Positions 23,098 through 34,248 of a stretch of 64,000 bases of DNA are shown one piece after another. Made by a program: the position numbers and the translations under genes. Numbering within the stretch: the first letter of the stretch is position 1; every line of letters starts with the position of its first letter. A model generated the notes under the pieces. That model saw only the letters and a list, made by a program, of their open reading frames with translations, did not search any database and was not told the DNA's origin. The stretch comes from Parastagonospora avenae f. sp. tritici 18332-5. Taxonomy: Eukaryota; Ascomycota; Dothideomycetes; Pleosporales; Phaeosphaeriaceae. The stretch lies in NCBI GenBank assembly GCA_022559985.1, contig JAFJTR010000039.1:186001-250000 (forward strand). Direction: 5' to 3'.

Positions 23098-23639
23098 ATG
23101 AAGCTTTCCATCATTTTGGGATTGGCAGCACTTACCAATATCATCCAAGCATTACCAGCCGTAGAAAGTCGTTCTCCTTCCCTTCGAGTAAGTCGAATCT
23201 TGCAACAACAGTCTACAATACGTATCTGACTCCACCCTAGGCTCGCGACATCAAATGCGACCCTCCCGGTCCGCAACGGTGTGCGATGATTGTCTGGGTT
23301 CGAGTCTCGTCAAACGGATTGAACCTTGGAACCGGTGTTGGCCGCGGCATCGAAGTCGTCGGCGGCAACTGCGATAGCATCGCTGCAAATGGCAAGTTGA
23401 AAGCAGACGGAAGCTGGAGTGCGGATATCACCACGACTTACGGCCCGCACCTGTATTTCGGTGCGTGGAATCTGGGCGTTGGGACCATTGCTGGAGTCAC
23501 GTACCAGTACAATGGGAAGAGTTACGAGCAGAAACACTGCAAAACTTTTCAGCAGAAAGATGGCTGGCGTATCATGGATATTCCTGGACTGTTTGGCGCT
23601 CGCGGTGTAGATGCGATACAGTGCGACTTTGACTGTTAA
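23098..23639 (+). CDS. small secreted protein with six mature cysteines, candidate effector
   Basis: Exon 1 is 23098-23187 and exon 2 is 23241-23639. The 53-bp intron has a GTAAGT donor and a CCCTAG acceptor, and the product has 162 residues. The first roughly 19 residues (MKLSIILGLAALTNIIQA) form a clear signal peptide; a short propeptide may end near the Arg at the exon junction. The mature part (about 132 residues) has six Cys, at KC, RC, NC, HC, QC and the C-terminal DC, enough for three disulfides. It has a glycine-rich middle (GTGVGRGIEVVGG) and beta-like aromatic stretches. I recognise no family. It is the only well-supported gene in an otherwise repeat-rich 9-kb stretch, a setting often seen for effector genes in plant-associated fungi. 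The function is not shown by the sequence. Confidence 0.7.
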
Positions 23640-23677
23640 GTGGCTCGCGATGGCAGGTGGCCATGACCCTCTGTCTC

Positions 23678-23787
23678 GGAATATTCGGGCCTAAACGCCC
23701 TACTAGATCCAGCGGATCTGTGGAGCGATTGTGGAATGTTAGGGCCTACCCGTTCCACCAGATCAAGTGGATCGGTAGAGCGTTGGA
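23678..23787. repeat. 55-bp direct repeat, two diverged copies
   Basis: Two tandem units start at 23678 (GGAATATTCGGGCCTA) and 23733 (GGAATGTTAGGGCCTA). Both continue with C..ACCAGATC or CTACTAGATC, then GGATC, then AGAGCG or GGAGCG. They lie just 3' of the secreted protein gene. Confidence 0.55.
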
Positions 23788-24984
23788 TGATATTTGGACA
23801 CATAAATGAGAATGAATAACGATCCCGTTCACTCATCTAATGCTCCCTTGTATGTGTACTACAGTTCGACTTCAAAACCTAAGCACATCACGGATTGTTC
23901 ATTGGCGCAGGTGCGGTACTCAGTGTAATGAACTTGGCAATACCCGAAACTAGTAAACATCTCATCCAACGTGCTATATAGGGCTTCCGCTGTGACACTC
24001 TGTCAAAGATCGCTATTATAGACGACTACATGCTAAGAATCGTTATCTTACCGCTGCACTTACCTCCGTGGTGAAAGCTAAGGCTTGCGCGTGAGATCGT
24101 GCAACCGAGCAATCACAGTACCAAAATCGTGAATTTCTGATCCGAACGACCATAGACCACAAGCTCTGAGTACTTGTCGAAAGTCACCATAATCAGAGGG
24201 TGGTGGATGGGGTGTCACGACCTCACGTGCCGCGTACCGCTCGTGGTGAGTGCATGCATTGCGCGAAATGGTGATTCTCAGCACTCGTGCCTCCAAACCT
24301 GTGCATGTTCAGTTTCAAACAAAAATCAGGCATGACACAATTGAATGATGTGCGAATTCACTACTTTGCGCAAGAATTGGTGGTTGGTCACCATTTTTCG
24401 GTCAGGTTGCCTACTAGCGCACAGGAGAGAGCGGACAATGGTGATGCTCGACTTCACACCCACAAACCAGTGACCTTTTGCATCAGAATACGGAGGAAAC
24501 TGTATTCATAGAAACAATGCCGATATACACTACTTTGGTTTGTAGTTGAGGTGTCGTCACGGATTCTATGGGCGCCGGGAATAGTTTACAGCCAGCAGGC
24601 GGCTTGTAGTAAGACAATCGCGATCCATATTCAAACCCGTGTATTGTTGCATCACGTTGCTCATAAGATTCCAATCAATGTTCTGGGCCTGAGATCCACC
24701 ACCTTGAAGAGTGTTTGCGAGAGCTCTCCGGCTGTACAACTACAGGTGTCGGGGGCTCGTAGGCAGACGACGCAGCGCATCGTGACGTTGCCATGCGCAC
24801 GCATTCATAGTATGGCGCATCCATACGAAGAGTCGAATAAAATTCTGGGGATCATCCTCGAGCCATAGATTGCCGAATATGAGGCGGGTTGGTAGTGCGA
24901 CAACGAGTTGGCGCCTGGCGATGCGGATTTGATCTGAACGGCGTCGGACCTCGATGGCTGTGACACCGTGACAGTCACGTTCCT
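23788..24984. other. intergenic, nothing recognised
   Basis: Only short frames on both strands, with no motif or splice pattern I can support. Confidence 0.3.
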
Positions 24985-25850
24985 GTAATCGAAAACCGTG
25001 AATCCTGGGAAGGAATCATTTCGTGTACCTATGCGGAGCCCGAAAGATGTTTCGATGCCCTTTCCCAAACGATATTTTCCTATCTCATGTGCTCTTTGCC
25101 GCAGCTGTATCCTCACCTATCTTTCTAATCGCTTGGAAATGCACGAATTTCACCTTCTCATCCTGTATGGCTTCTTCTATATCACGACTCGAACGTATAA
25201 TTTCTAAAGTCGTACTCAGCGACAGGATGTCTTCTTATCTTCCTGCTCCTACTTTTCAAAACCGCTACATTTATGTCACACGTCCTCTTCATCAGACTTC
25301 CGCCAGCCGTTTGTTCTTATGAGCGTTTGCTTGTGCATATTAATCATGCCTTCATATTTTGCAAACCTGTAGCTTCTTCTAGACCACAACTCAAGTGTGA
25401 GTCCTCCAAAACACGTGAAGCGGCTGCTCATGTTCTTTTCGCCCTGTCTCAAACCCACACGCGAGACCGTCTATGCCTAATCTTGCAGCTATATGCCGCG
25501 TGTTCGAACTCAAAAAGAGGTCGCCAACATGGATGTCTTCGCTCTACATAAACGCCCCAAGAATCAAACAGCATACAAAGAAATGGATGAAAAAAGCGCA
25601 AAGACGAAAGTATGTCCAGGACTGACGTGTGTAAAATATCGGCATTCACTGCGCATGGGCTTTGGACTGGTATACGTGTCCGGCAATGGCTCTGGCGCTA
25701 AGCACCCATCTACATCGACGGACATATGAATGCTCATATTCGCTGCTTCTCTCTTCTTACTAACCAGTCTATCTGTTCTGCACTCACGAAAAATGCACCA
25801 CAGTTGCACCCATGCTTCTGTCTTCCTCTTCTTCTCCTTCTAAAAAGACC
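24985..25850. repeat. third block of the degenerate periodic array
   Basis: The same plus-strand words as in the left arrays return: TCAAAACC at about 25255, CTCCAAAACACG at 25407, CTCAAAAAGAGG at 25509, and GGCAATGGCTCTGGCG at about 25683. C/T-rich runs lie between them. The right solo LTR lies at its edge. No gene is supported. Confidence 0.45.
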
Positions 25851-25862
25851 CGAAACGAATCC

Positions 25863-26048
25863 TGTTGGTAGAACTTCACCTTAGGTAAAGCAAGTTGCAA
25901 ACTTTAAGTGGTTGCAGATTGATTGATTGATTGAAGCTATCGTACGAGCAGACTATATACTCCTGCACTAGCCCCTAAGGCGCGTGCAGAGGCTGATCAT
26001 GTGATGATCAGGTGACTCGTACGATCACTCCAAATATTGGTATGAACA
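25863..26048 (-). mobile_element. solo LTR (inverted copy)
   Basis: A 186-bp element that, read on the minus strand, begins TGTTCATACC and ends CCAACA. It is flanked by AATCC on both sides (25858-25862 and 26049-26053), a perfect 5-bp target duplication. It matches the 19262-19471 element with a handful of substitutions and lacks that copy's 24-bp insertion. The two copies have different target duplications, so they are independent insertions and not the two inverted ends of one transposon. Inside are ATCGTACGAG and CTCGTACGAT arms around CTGATCAT...ATGATCAG. Confidence 0.8.
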
Positions 26049-26053
26049 AATCC

Positions 26054-26710
26054 GATATTATTTCTACACACTGGTATTAGAATTTGCCATGGATTGAAGC
26101 CAAGAAACGATACCCCCATGGCTCCTGCGTTCACCGCGAGCTTCGTTGCAACTTCATGTCCCAGCCCAAAACTTTCTCTAAACCAATCATGACGATATCT
26201 GCTCTTTTTGGTCGCTACGGTAAGGTGCTTTCGCGGCGTACTGGTTGCAGAGTCATGCTTTTCTTCTCTCCCCGCCAAGACTTCGCGGAAACAAAATTGA
26301 TAAAAGCCACGACTAGCAAATTGCGTAACGAGAGACTACTAGTTCGCGAGAAAAAAACTGTATGAAGAGGAGACTGATGTGATTGTGGACGCAGTGCGAT
26401 ACAAAAACCTCACCAGACTCGATATGAGCGTCTGTATCAAGAAAAGGCAGAAGATCTTTGCTACATGGCAAATGACTTCGAATCAGGGACATCGTACTGG
26501 TGGGCATATGTTGTCGTGCCGAGAGGATTGTCGTCAGTTGTCAACATTGATAATGAATGCTGGAGTAATGTGAGAAATTAGCAGGAAAAAGGGCGTGTAA
26601 GTGAACGATCCTCTTTGTTCCTTGTCATGTAGTCATGAGTCGTGGCACATCATCCCTACGTGGATGTATGCGATGATCCTCATCATCATCGCCATCATCA
26701 TCACCATCAC
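26054..26710. other. intergenic with a CAT/CAC microsatellite
   Basis: No gene seen. A short CATCAT/CACCAT microsatellite occupies about 26679-26712, immediately beyond the stop of the FAD/Rieske gene. Confidence 0.4.
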
Positions 26711-28519
26711 CTACTCCTTCAACGCCTGCTCCTGACTCTTCTCCCCAGTCTCATCTGCAGGCTCTAACCCTGCCTTCGACGGCCCGCACAGCTGCACTCC
26801 ATCCTTGCTGAATCGACTTCCATGTACGGGACAGTCCCAGCTCTTCTCCGCCGTGTTCCAGCACACCACGCCCTTAAGATGCGGACACAAGGCACTGAAC
26901 TTGTGGACCTGGCCGCCCTCATCCTTGTACACCGCAAGCGGCTTGCTAGTCTTCGTGTTCAGCACGCCACCTTCACCAGGTACGAGGTCTTCAATGTCCG
27001 TGATGTCAGTCTGCAGGAAGCGCTTGTACTGCGAGTTGATCTGCAGGTCGTGCGAGACCATACTCGGTAGAGACTTGACGATCGAAATGACGCGCTTGGG
27101 GTCGTAGATGGAAGTCCAAGGATTGGACTCGCCGGTGATCTCATCCGCGATGAGTTTGCCAGCTATGACGCCGTGGGTCAGGCCGTTGCCGGAGTCGCCG
27201 GTGACGATGTAGGTGTGCTTCATGCCTTGGTTCAGGCCGATGAAGGCCATGAAGTCGACGGGTTCGTTGACTTGCCCGCTCCACTTGTAGTCGATGGCGC
27301 CGGCCTGCGGGAAGCGAGCACGCGTCCACTCCTCGAGCTCCGCGAAGGGGGCGAGGGTATCGGACTGGCCGACTTTGTGGTCGCCGCCGCCGACGACGAG
27401 GTAGTCGTCCTTCTCATCGCATTCGGTCAGACGGACGTACTTGTACATCTCGGCAGAGTCGTAGAAGAGGCAGTCTTCGATCGAGCCCTTAGGTACACGA
27501 GCGGCGATACAGTATGTGCGATAGTACTCCTCCTGCGCAATGACGGAAAGCTTCTGCAGAGGGATGCAAGTCGCTTCTACAGCATCGGCGCACTTGATGG
27601 TGTGGCCATCCAACGTCTTGACGTAGACATCTCTGTGACCCATGCCCAGGATCTCGACACCCTTTTCGGTGACGTCCATGCATCGTGTGTGGGTATAGCA
27701 GGAGAAGTTCGGCTGCTGCTTGAGAAAATCGAGGAGACCGGCAAGGTACTTGGTGGGGTGGAATGTCGCTTGCCCCTGGAAGACCACAGCGTCGCTCTGG
27801 TCGATGCTGCCCTCCCAGCCCTTGAGCTTGAAACCCTCCTCATATTCAGCGTGAAGACCAAGCTCCTTTGCCTTCCTGCCCTCTTCAATCAGCTTCTTGA
27901 TATCGTCTGCATGCTCTTTGCCGCCCTTGGGGTACTGCGAGAAGTCGTAACCAGGGAGCTGACGGTACTCGCACTCGATGCCGTGCTGCTTCGAGAGCTC
28001 ACCGACGCGGTTGAGCGCCCAAACATGAGACTCAGCCGTCAGCTTTGCGGCCTTGTCGCCATGCTTCTTCGCGATCTCTGGGTAGCCGTCATCTAGATCG
28101 CTCGCCAGATGACCGCTCGTGCGTCCAGTCTCGCCAGAAAGCACTTCGCGGCCCTCAATCAAGACGACGTTCAGCCCACGCGTGACAAGTTCGTAAGCGG
28201 TTGAGATTCCCGAGATGCCTGCGCCGACAATGCAGACATCTGTCTCTAGGTCGCGGTCAAGCTTGGAGAACCTGGGGATGTCTTTGTAGGGCAACTTGTG
28301 GATCCAGACTGGATCAGTCTCTCCACTGGTGGACATTGCGTGTTGAGGGTCTTTCATTGTTACAGAAGCCATGGTGGCTCGTTGTTGCAGATTGGTGAAT
28401 CTTGTCAAAGGCTGTGACCGAGGCGTAAAGCTTGATCTAGCCGCTGTTCGTCTTGTGAGTGCTGGTGCAACGCGTCGTAGTGAGGTGAAAGTGAGCAGAC
28501 GAGGGAGCAAGAGCGACAT
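26711..28519 (-). CDS. FAD-dependent oxidoreductase with C-terminal Rieske [2Fe-2S] domain
   Basis: Intron-less, 602 residues, ATG at 28519. The first roughly 50 residues are Arg/Ser/Thr-rich with almost no acids, a likely mitochondrial presequence; a second Met at residue 50 could give a cytosolic form. A DAO-type FAD-binding fold follows, with the dinucleotide motif VCIVGAGISGIS near residues 95-106 and a C-terminal FAD motif GDSGNGLTHGVIAG. The last roughly 90 residues form a Rieske domain, with cluster ligands Cys545-x-His547 and Cys563-x-x-His566 (CPHL...CPVH). Such proteins couple amine or similar substrate oxidation to an iron-sulfur cluster. The substrate cannot be told from the sequence. 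It lies next to the siderophore locus, but membership is unproven. Confidence 0.85.
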   Translation of the reverse strand: MSLLLPRLLTFTSLRRVAPALTRRTAARSSFTPRSQPLTRFTNLQQRATMASVTMKDPQHAMSTSGETDPVWIHKLPYKDIPRFSKLDRDLETDVCIVGAGISGISTAYELVTRGLNVVLIEGREVLSGETGRTSGHLASDLDDGYPEIAKKHGDKAAKLTAESHVWALNRVGELSKQHGIECEYRQLPGYDFSQYPKGGKEHADDIKKLIEEGRKAKELGLHAEYEEGFKLKGWEGSIDQSDAVVFQGQATFHPTKYLAGLLDFLKQQPNFSCYTHTRCMDVTEKGVEILGMGHRDVYVKTLDGHTIKCADAVEATCIPLQKLSVIAQEEYYRTYCIAARVPKGSIEDCLFYDSAEMYKYVRLTECDEKDDYLVVGGGDHKVGQSDTLAPFAELEEWTRARFPQAGAIDYKWSGQVNEPVDFMAFIGLNQGMKHTYIVTGDSGNGLTHGVIAGKLIADEITGESNPWTSIYDPKRVISIVKSLPSMVSHDLQINSQYKRFLQTDITDIEDLVPGEGGVLNTKTSKPLAVYKDEGGQVHKFSALCPHLKGVVCWNTAEKSWDCPVHGSRFSKDGVQLCGPSKAGLEPADETGEKSQEQALKE

Positions 28520-28943
28520 GCTTCAAGAAACCAGGAGGGGGTTGCCGAACGAGCAACTGCACGTGTATATGTACATGACAATTGAACTGCCAAATGCATC
28601 CATTGTCATTACGACTCGATGTAATTTAGCGTCCATGATTGGCTACAGCAGGATCGTGGGCGTCAATTGAGTGCTCGTGTTACTGCGTTTGCTTGTCTGA
28701 CACGTTCCCTACGCGATCATGACGTGCATCACGAAATGAGCTGCTGCTCCGTGGAGGGCATCACGACTTCGAAGGAGGCAGGCAGACTAGAAGCCATAGG
28801 TTGAAGATGGAATGGATGGTATTGCGCGCCTAATGACAATGCAAGCGAGTGATGTCTTGATGAGTCGAAGAAATGTCGACCCGTTGTTGAACGCGCCAAC
28901 GTCCCGTGATCACGTGGCTAGCCTCGCCACTCTTCTCGCCGTG

Positions 28944-30848
28944 TCATGGCTTCTTCAACAACCCTTCAGCAACATCTCTCAATACGAACTTCTTGATTTT
29001 CCCACTGCCTGTAAGCGGCACATCAGCGCTGCAGTCTTCACCGAGCCAGAACACATGCATAGGTGCTTTATGTCTGCCCAGCACCTGTCTTACCCAGCTC
29101 TTGAGTTCTTCGAGATCTGGTTTCTCGGCACCTTCTTTGCGTAGCAAGAAAGCAGCGGGAACTTCGCCGTAGCGCGTATGCGACATGCCTACGACGATAG
29201 CACGTGCTATTGAAGCGTGTTCTACGAGACGTTCTTCGATCTCGAGGGGGTATATATTCTCGCCGCCTATGATTGTTAAAACGTGGGAGTGTACAGAAAT
29301 GGGTGTGATATACCTCGAATAATGATGTCCTTGAAGCGACCGGTGATCGTGCAGTACCCGTCGACATCAAGAACAGCCTCGTCGCCTGTATGCAACCACA
29401 ACTCGCCCTGGTCATCACGCACGAGCAGCTCGGCAGTTTTCTCGGGGTTCTCCCAGTATCCGCGACATACTTGATAGCCCGAGATGCATAACTCTCCCCG
29501 TATGCCGATAGGCACGACGTGATCTTGATGATCCACAATCTTGACGCGCGCATGTGGCAGCACGGTACCAACAGTCGTTAGTCTCGCATTTAGAGAGTCA
29601 GTAGTATGCGCGTTGAATACAGTCGGCGAAGCTTCAGTCAATCCGTAGCTTGACGTGAACTCCAGCATGCCGAGTTCTCCCACCATGCGCTCCATCAACC
29701 AGCGTGGAACTGGACTGCCTGCGACGATGCCTGTTCGCAGTTCTGATTTCCACCCCGCAGGCTTCTTCACATTTATGACCGACTCCATCATCGCGGGTAC
29801 GCCGTGTAGTGCTGTACATCGTTCGTCGTTGATCGCATGCATCGTTGCAACAGGGTCGAAGGACTCGGCGGGGAACACGATCTTACCGCCATGACTCAGT
29901 GTAGCGAGCAATCCGAGAGTTAAACCAAAGCAGTGGAAGAGAGGAGGTGGACAGCAAAGAGTGTCTTCGGGCGTGAGCTTCATGCGATCACCAATGAAGC
30001 GGGAATTGTTGACGAGGTTGCTGCAACGTGGGTCAGTGAATGTTCTATGCGAGTTTGCAGAGCGAACTCACTGATGTGTCAACATGGCAGCCTTTGGGTT
30101 GCCAGTGCTCCCACTTGTGAATTGCAGGTTCACAACGTCATGCGGACTTATCACACCATCGAATATATCGAGGATGTTCCCCGGTACGCCCTGTGCTTCT
30201 TGTAAGAACTCATCGTATCCGATGAATCCATTTGTACCGCGTATCAAGCATACAGTCTTTAGGTCTGGCAAGATAGTGTGCAGGTTCTCATCGTGTAGCC
30301 GGTCGAGAAGCGGTCCGTTATCGAAGCGTGCTATTGTGGGTGTGGTAAAGAGTACTCTACATCCTAGACATCGTTAGCGTTTGGCTTTTGCATGTTCAAG
30401 CAAACTCACTTGTGTGCTTCAATGCGTACTCCATCTCTATGGCCGTATATGTGTTGTTGAGCGTCACGCATATCGCTCCTACTCTGGCGCAAGCGAAGAA
30501 AAGGGCAATATATCTTTCGCAGTTCCCGCTCATTATTCCAACTCTGTCTCTTGGTCGAACTCCATATTTCAGCAGTGATCGCGCGAGCAAGTTTGATTCG
30601 GTCAATAGCCTTTGGTATGTCCATCGCGCACCCGTCCATGGTATTATGACCGCTTCGTTATTTGGATATAACTCGACTTGTTGGTGAAGCAGTTGGGATA
30701 GAGTTAACTGTGATAGAGGAGGGTCCAAAGGTCCAGAGACAAGTGATAGATTCGGGTATGGCGGAAGGATGTATGGATCGATCTGAAGCAAAGTTTGGTT
30801 CAATCGCTGTAGAGCCTCGAACCGTGATCGATCATTGATCTGCGCCAT
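28944..30848 (-). CDS. acyl-CoA ligase, SidI-like (siderophore acyl activation)
   Basis: Four exons: 30848-30410, 30363-30072, 30020-29314 and 29266-28944 (586 residues). Introns are 46, 51 and 47 bp, and all junctions are in frame. It is an ANL-superfamily adenylating enzyme. The P-loop FTSGSTGNPKAAMLTH, the core SSYGLTEASP, the HTGDEA and GRFKDIIIRGGENIYP motifs and a C-terminal catalytic Lys region (TGSGKIKKFVLRD) are all present. In Aspergillus, SidI activates mevalonate to mevalonyl-CoA for fusarinine-type siderophores. Length and the neighbouring SidF-like, SidA-like and SidD-like genes support that role here. RLNQTLLQI at residues 15-23 only loosely resembles a PTS2 peroxisomal signal. 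Four ATCWGATAA sites lie 0.7-1.15 kb upstream. A general medium-chain acyl-CoA ligase is the alternative. Confidence 0.8.
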
Positions 30849-31548
30849 AGTAGTTGCTTCTTCTCGCTCTCGCGAGAGCCAGCGACCCGGAATTTATACT
30901 CCCAAACAGGAGACGGACAACTCAAACTCTGGCCTAATTGTAAGATAATTGTGGGTGTGAAGTGAAGTAGCAGTCAAAATAGCGGGTAGCAACAATCAAC
31001 AGGAACAACGAAGCTACGCTGTACAGTAGTATCCAAAGATAGTCAAACAACTGACTACGGAACACAGCGACCTTCGCCATAGGGTTTGGCAAGCACGATG
31101 ACGGGGCCTCGCTGATGTCTCGGATCTAAATTCTTCTGTGGAAAATTTGAGCTACCGCCCATCATGCCAGTCCTTGCGCGAAAGTCGACGAGATGAGCCC
31201 GTTTCTGTGGATCTTCCGCCTCAAGAACGTTTTCTCGACCGCCGTGTCCCGAGCTCGCAGGACAGTGCCGGTAGCCCGTTTCTGCGTATCTTTTCGCCAT
31301 GAGCTTGGATATGATATCCTCGGCTTCAAAGCCGGCGTCCTAGCACATCATCTGAAGAAAAGCTACGAGCTGCTCCATGCGGGCATTGCGCCGACGTCGC
31401 CATGCTTTAGCGAAGGCTTAGGGTCCCGACAAAGTCCGTTAAAAGGATTGTCCAAGGTGGTGCCAAGTTGGGCAGGGATCGTCTCATCGCAGGTGGTCCA
31501 ACTATAGTAGTGTATACGCGACAGACGTGTTGTTACATCGATCGTTCC

Positions 31549-31557
31549 ATCTGATAA
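31549..31557 (+). promoter_or_regulatory. SreA-type GATA site ATCTGATAA
   Basis: Exact match to ATCWGATAA, the site known for the iron-responsive GATA repressor SreA of Aspergillus. It lies 701 bp upstream of the SidI-like start. Confidence 0.55.
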
Positions 31558-31726
31558 GATTCGATAAGGTAAGTGCGATATCGGTTGTTTCCTTCTCGTA
31601 TACAATTCTCCGTGCATCAATTTTTTTGCTCGATGAAACAGTGCGCGGGAGAGGCTTGTTGTGGAGACGCGAAGGATCCGGGCTTGGTGCTGTCAGGGGA
31701 AGTCTCCGTATCATCAATACGGGGTC

Positions 31727-31751
31727 ATCTGATAAAATTTCGATCTGATAA
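31727..31751 (+). promoter_or_regulatory. paired SreA-type GATA sites
   Basis: Two exact ATCTGATAA matches, at 31727-31735 and 31743-31751, lie 16 bp apart on the same strand. They are in the gap between the SidI-like and SidF-like genes, upstream of the former. The spacing suits cooperative binding; that is inference. Confidence 0.6.
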
Positions 31752-31989
31752 AATTTTCACTGCGTTCGTCAGGCCTGCCTCTCGCGTGCAGTAGATAGCC
31801 TAGAATTGGAAGGTCTGACTCTTAGAGCGATGTGCTTGGGAATTTCGATCCGTAGGCAATGCTAATTTCTGCAAGTGCGGCTTGCCCCCACTCTACAGGC
31901 GGATACAGTACTTCCTCTGGCCCGCAGCGCGCGCCGCAGACGCACTTGATCAACAGTAGTCGAGCGCATCCCGGAGTTATTGTCACAAG

Positions 31990-31998
31990 ATCAGATAA
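31990..31998 (+). promoter_or_regulatory. SreA-type GATA site ATCAGATAA
   Basis: The A variant of the same motif, in the same intergenic gap. A near match, ATCAGATAT, follows at about 32021. Confidence 0.5.
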
Positions 31999-32301
31999 TG
32001 GAAACCCTGCAAGTGACGGATCAGATATCGCTAAAGGCCATGACGTTTTTACCCGCGACCGTGGACCTGTGGAGCATGGCTTGCAGCATGCCGCGCCGCT
32101 AGCGTACCGTAACAGCCCTGTAACGGAAACCAGGTAATATGCTATGCGTCCGTCATCTGCCAATATGCGGGAACGGATGGAATTGATTTCCGGTGGTAAG
32201 CTTGTTGCGTGAAGAAATGGTTCGGCGTTGGAACTGATGGAATAGGTGCTTCAAACGACTAGTGCAATCTATACAGTACTGCATGTGTGTATACGTATAC
32301 G

Positions 32302-33675
32302 CTACAATCGCGCAAGGGCATCTAAACTTGGTCGTACTTTCTTCTCGCCATCCCAAACAAATGGACTCAGGGTGAAGAACTTCTCCCTGTTTACCATCTG
32401 GAGTGCACTGCGTTTGTGTGAAAAGTCCATTAGTTTCTCAATGTAGAAGCCGTGTGCAAAGTCATATGCAAACACTGCGTCACCTGTGATGGACGGTTCG
32501 CCAACTAGCCTCCAGGTGCGTGGCTCATCGAGGAAACAGTAATGAGCTAAACTAGACCACCATGCTGAGACTCGATGGGGACCTCTGAACTGGACGTCAC
32601 CGACAAGAGAGTGTCTCCCACGATCGTATGGGGATGACCGGTAAAATGCGCCCATGTTTGATTCCTGCGATTGGGGTTAGCATACATTGCGCTGGATGTA
32701 GATGTATCAAAGGAACCATACCATTGCCCAATAGACTTCGAAGTACGCAAACAGAACGTCGTCGAATGCCGCGAACATGGTCAACACGTGGGGGTCCTCA
32801 TGCATCTTTCGGAGATATTCGCGGTGCTCCTCCAAGGTCCCGGTTTCCTTCCAAGCGGCAGCGACACGTGGGTCATTCTGCCAAGTGTGGAATAGATCGA
32901 GATGTGCTGAATTGGTGTAGTCAATAGCGACCATCGTGAAATGTTCCTTGAGGTGTGGTATCCACCTGCTGTAGATGATCGATCCCGGTTCTGGTTTTGG
33001 TTCCCGTACAGGATGCATAGTGTGCCGTTGTAGGGCCGGGAACTGGGTATTCGGCGCGATCTGGAACGGAAAAGGAGGATATTCCGTTGTGATTGGCTTG
33101 CCAGCTGCATCGAGACGTGGTGCCCAGACAGGACGAGGTCCGAATGGAGACCCTGCGCCCTGCCAGAAAGCACCTCGTAGAAGCAAATGGCCGTCGTGAG
33201 GAGCCGGTACCGCAGAAGCCTTTGGATGAGGGTGGAACAGTCCCGTAGCATAAAGCTCGCGCGCCAACAAGTCTGAGTCCCTACCGGAGAAGAGAATCCG
33301 TACTTGCTCAAAAAGAGGGTGTAGAGAGATCAATGTGTAAGCAATGAGCCACACCTTTGCCACAGATGGGCGTTCCGTAGACCAAGAAATCGTGACATGG
33401 GGTGATCGTCTTGCGCGTGCCCACGAGCTATTGTCTCCGGTCTGTGGAACTACATCGTCCGCCAAGTAGGCTACTTCGGTGAAGGTTAATGCCTCATCGT
33501 GCAGAGGCGTGGGAAGAGGGAATCCTTGTCGAGTTGAGAATGCCTTAGATGGCAGAATCTGGAACCTAGCCGGCTGGTTATTGGAAACAGATTTCCTAAC
33601 CTCATAAGAAGTAAGGTATGGATGTGGCAGCTTTATGACCAAAGGGTCTGCTTTCGACTTCTCTTGATATGCCAT
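32302..33675 (-). CDS. N5-hydroxyornithine acyltransferase, SidF-like (GNAT/IucB-type)
   Basis: Exons 33675-32722 and 32664-32302 (438 residues) with one 57-bp intron. The C-terminal half is the siderophore acyltransferase domain (IucB/AlcB type). It has FHTWQNDPRVAAAWKETG, where relatives usually read WMND, then FAYFEVYWAMESNMGAFY across the intron. SidF moves the anhydromevalonyl group from CoA to N5-hydroxyornithine. The protein ends in ARL, a peroxisomal PTS1 signal; Aspergillus SidF is also peroxisomal. The ATG at 33675 is the first in frame. The frame is open for 43 more codons upstream (RYEVYLNNSKLLVS...) without an ATG, so a short 5' exon may be missing. SidL-like acetyl transfer is the alternative. 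Confidence 0.8.
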
Positions 33676-34248
33676 ATTGAAGTGAACGAGCTTGGAGTGT
33701 TGAAGTTCAGAGCTGAGAGCTAACGAGCCGCAGTTTTGTGTATGGGCAGATACGAGAAGCTTCGAATTGTTCAAGTAGACCTCGTACCGTCCGGGTCGTG
33801 TCAACCGAGGTTACAAGGGGCCACTAGCTTACGTTGCACGTAATGCTGCGTTAGAGTGGGTTTGGCAGCTGTCCATTCACCGGCTCAAAGTGGCGGTTGC
33901 AGGGGTGCAGCTTGGCGAATGATCCATGCCTAGGTGTGGAGTGGACTGGCGGCGGATCGCACCAAAGTGGGTGCTAGTGATGATGATGCAGCACACACCA
34001 TTCCACCAGTGCCGGTCGACGAAGTCAAACCGGTCGACATCGGTGACATCTTTGTTGTTTGGCCTCCGTCTGGCACGGCATATTATTGGGGTCAATGCGC
34101 TGGGTGGACTGTCCGCAATCTATGCACGAGCTTCTGTGATCGTACCATTTTTGCGGTGAACAGAATCAATTTTGCAACGTCTCGGATATTCATACTGCTC
34201 ACCTTTCGTCTGCCATTTTGATCACGATCAGCCAATACTGCAACCATC
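33676..34248. other. divergent intergenic region between acyltransferase and monooxygenase genes
   Basis: The two genes start away from each other, so this stretch should hold both promoters. No exact ATCWGATAA is present here. A short first exon of the SidF-like gene could be hidden near the left end. Confidence 0.4.

Noticed and set aside
19262..26048. A single 6.8-kb transposon with roughly 200-bp terminal inverted repeats
   Set aside because: Each repeat copy has its own, different 5-bp target duplication and TG...CA ends, so they are two separate solo LTRs. No transposase lies between them.
26679..26712. CAT/CAC run as a His-tag-like coding end
   Set aside because: It lies beyond the stop of the FAD/Rieske gene and reads as a microsatellite.
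33805..33880. Upstream extension of the SidF-like frame by a new exon
   Set aside because: An in-frame TAA precedes the open stretch and no good acceptor lies between it and the coding-like sequence. I kept the first ATG.
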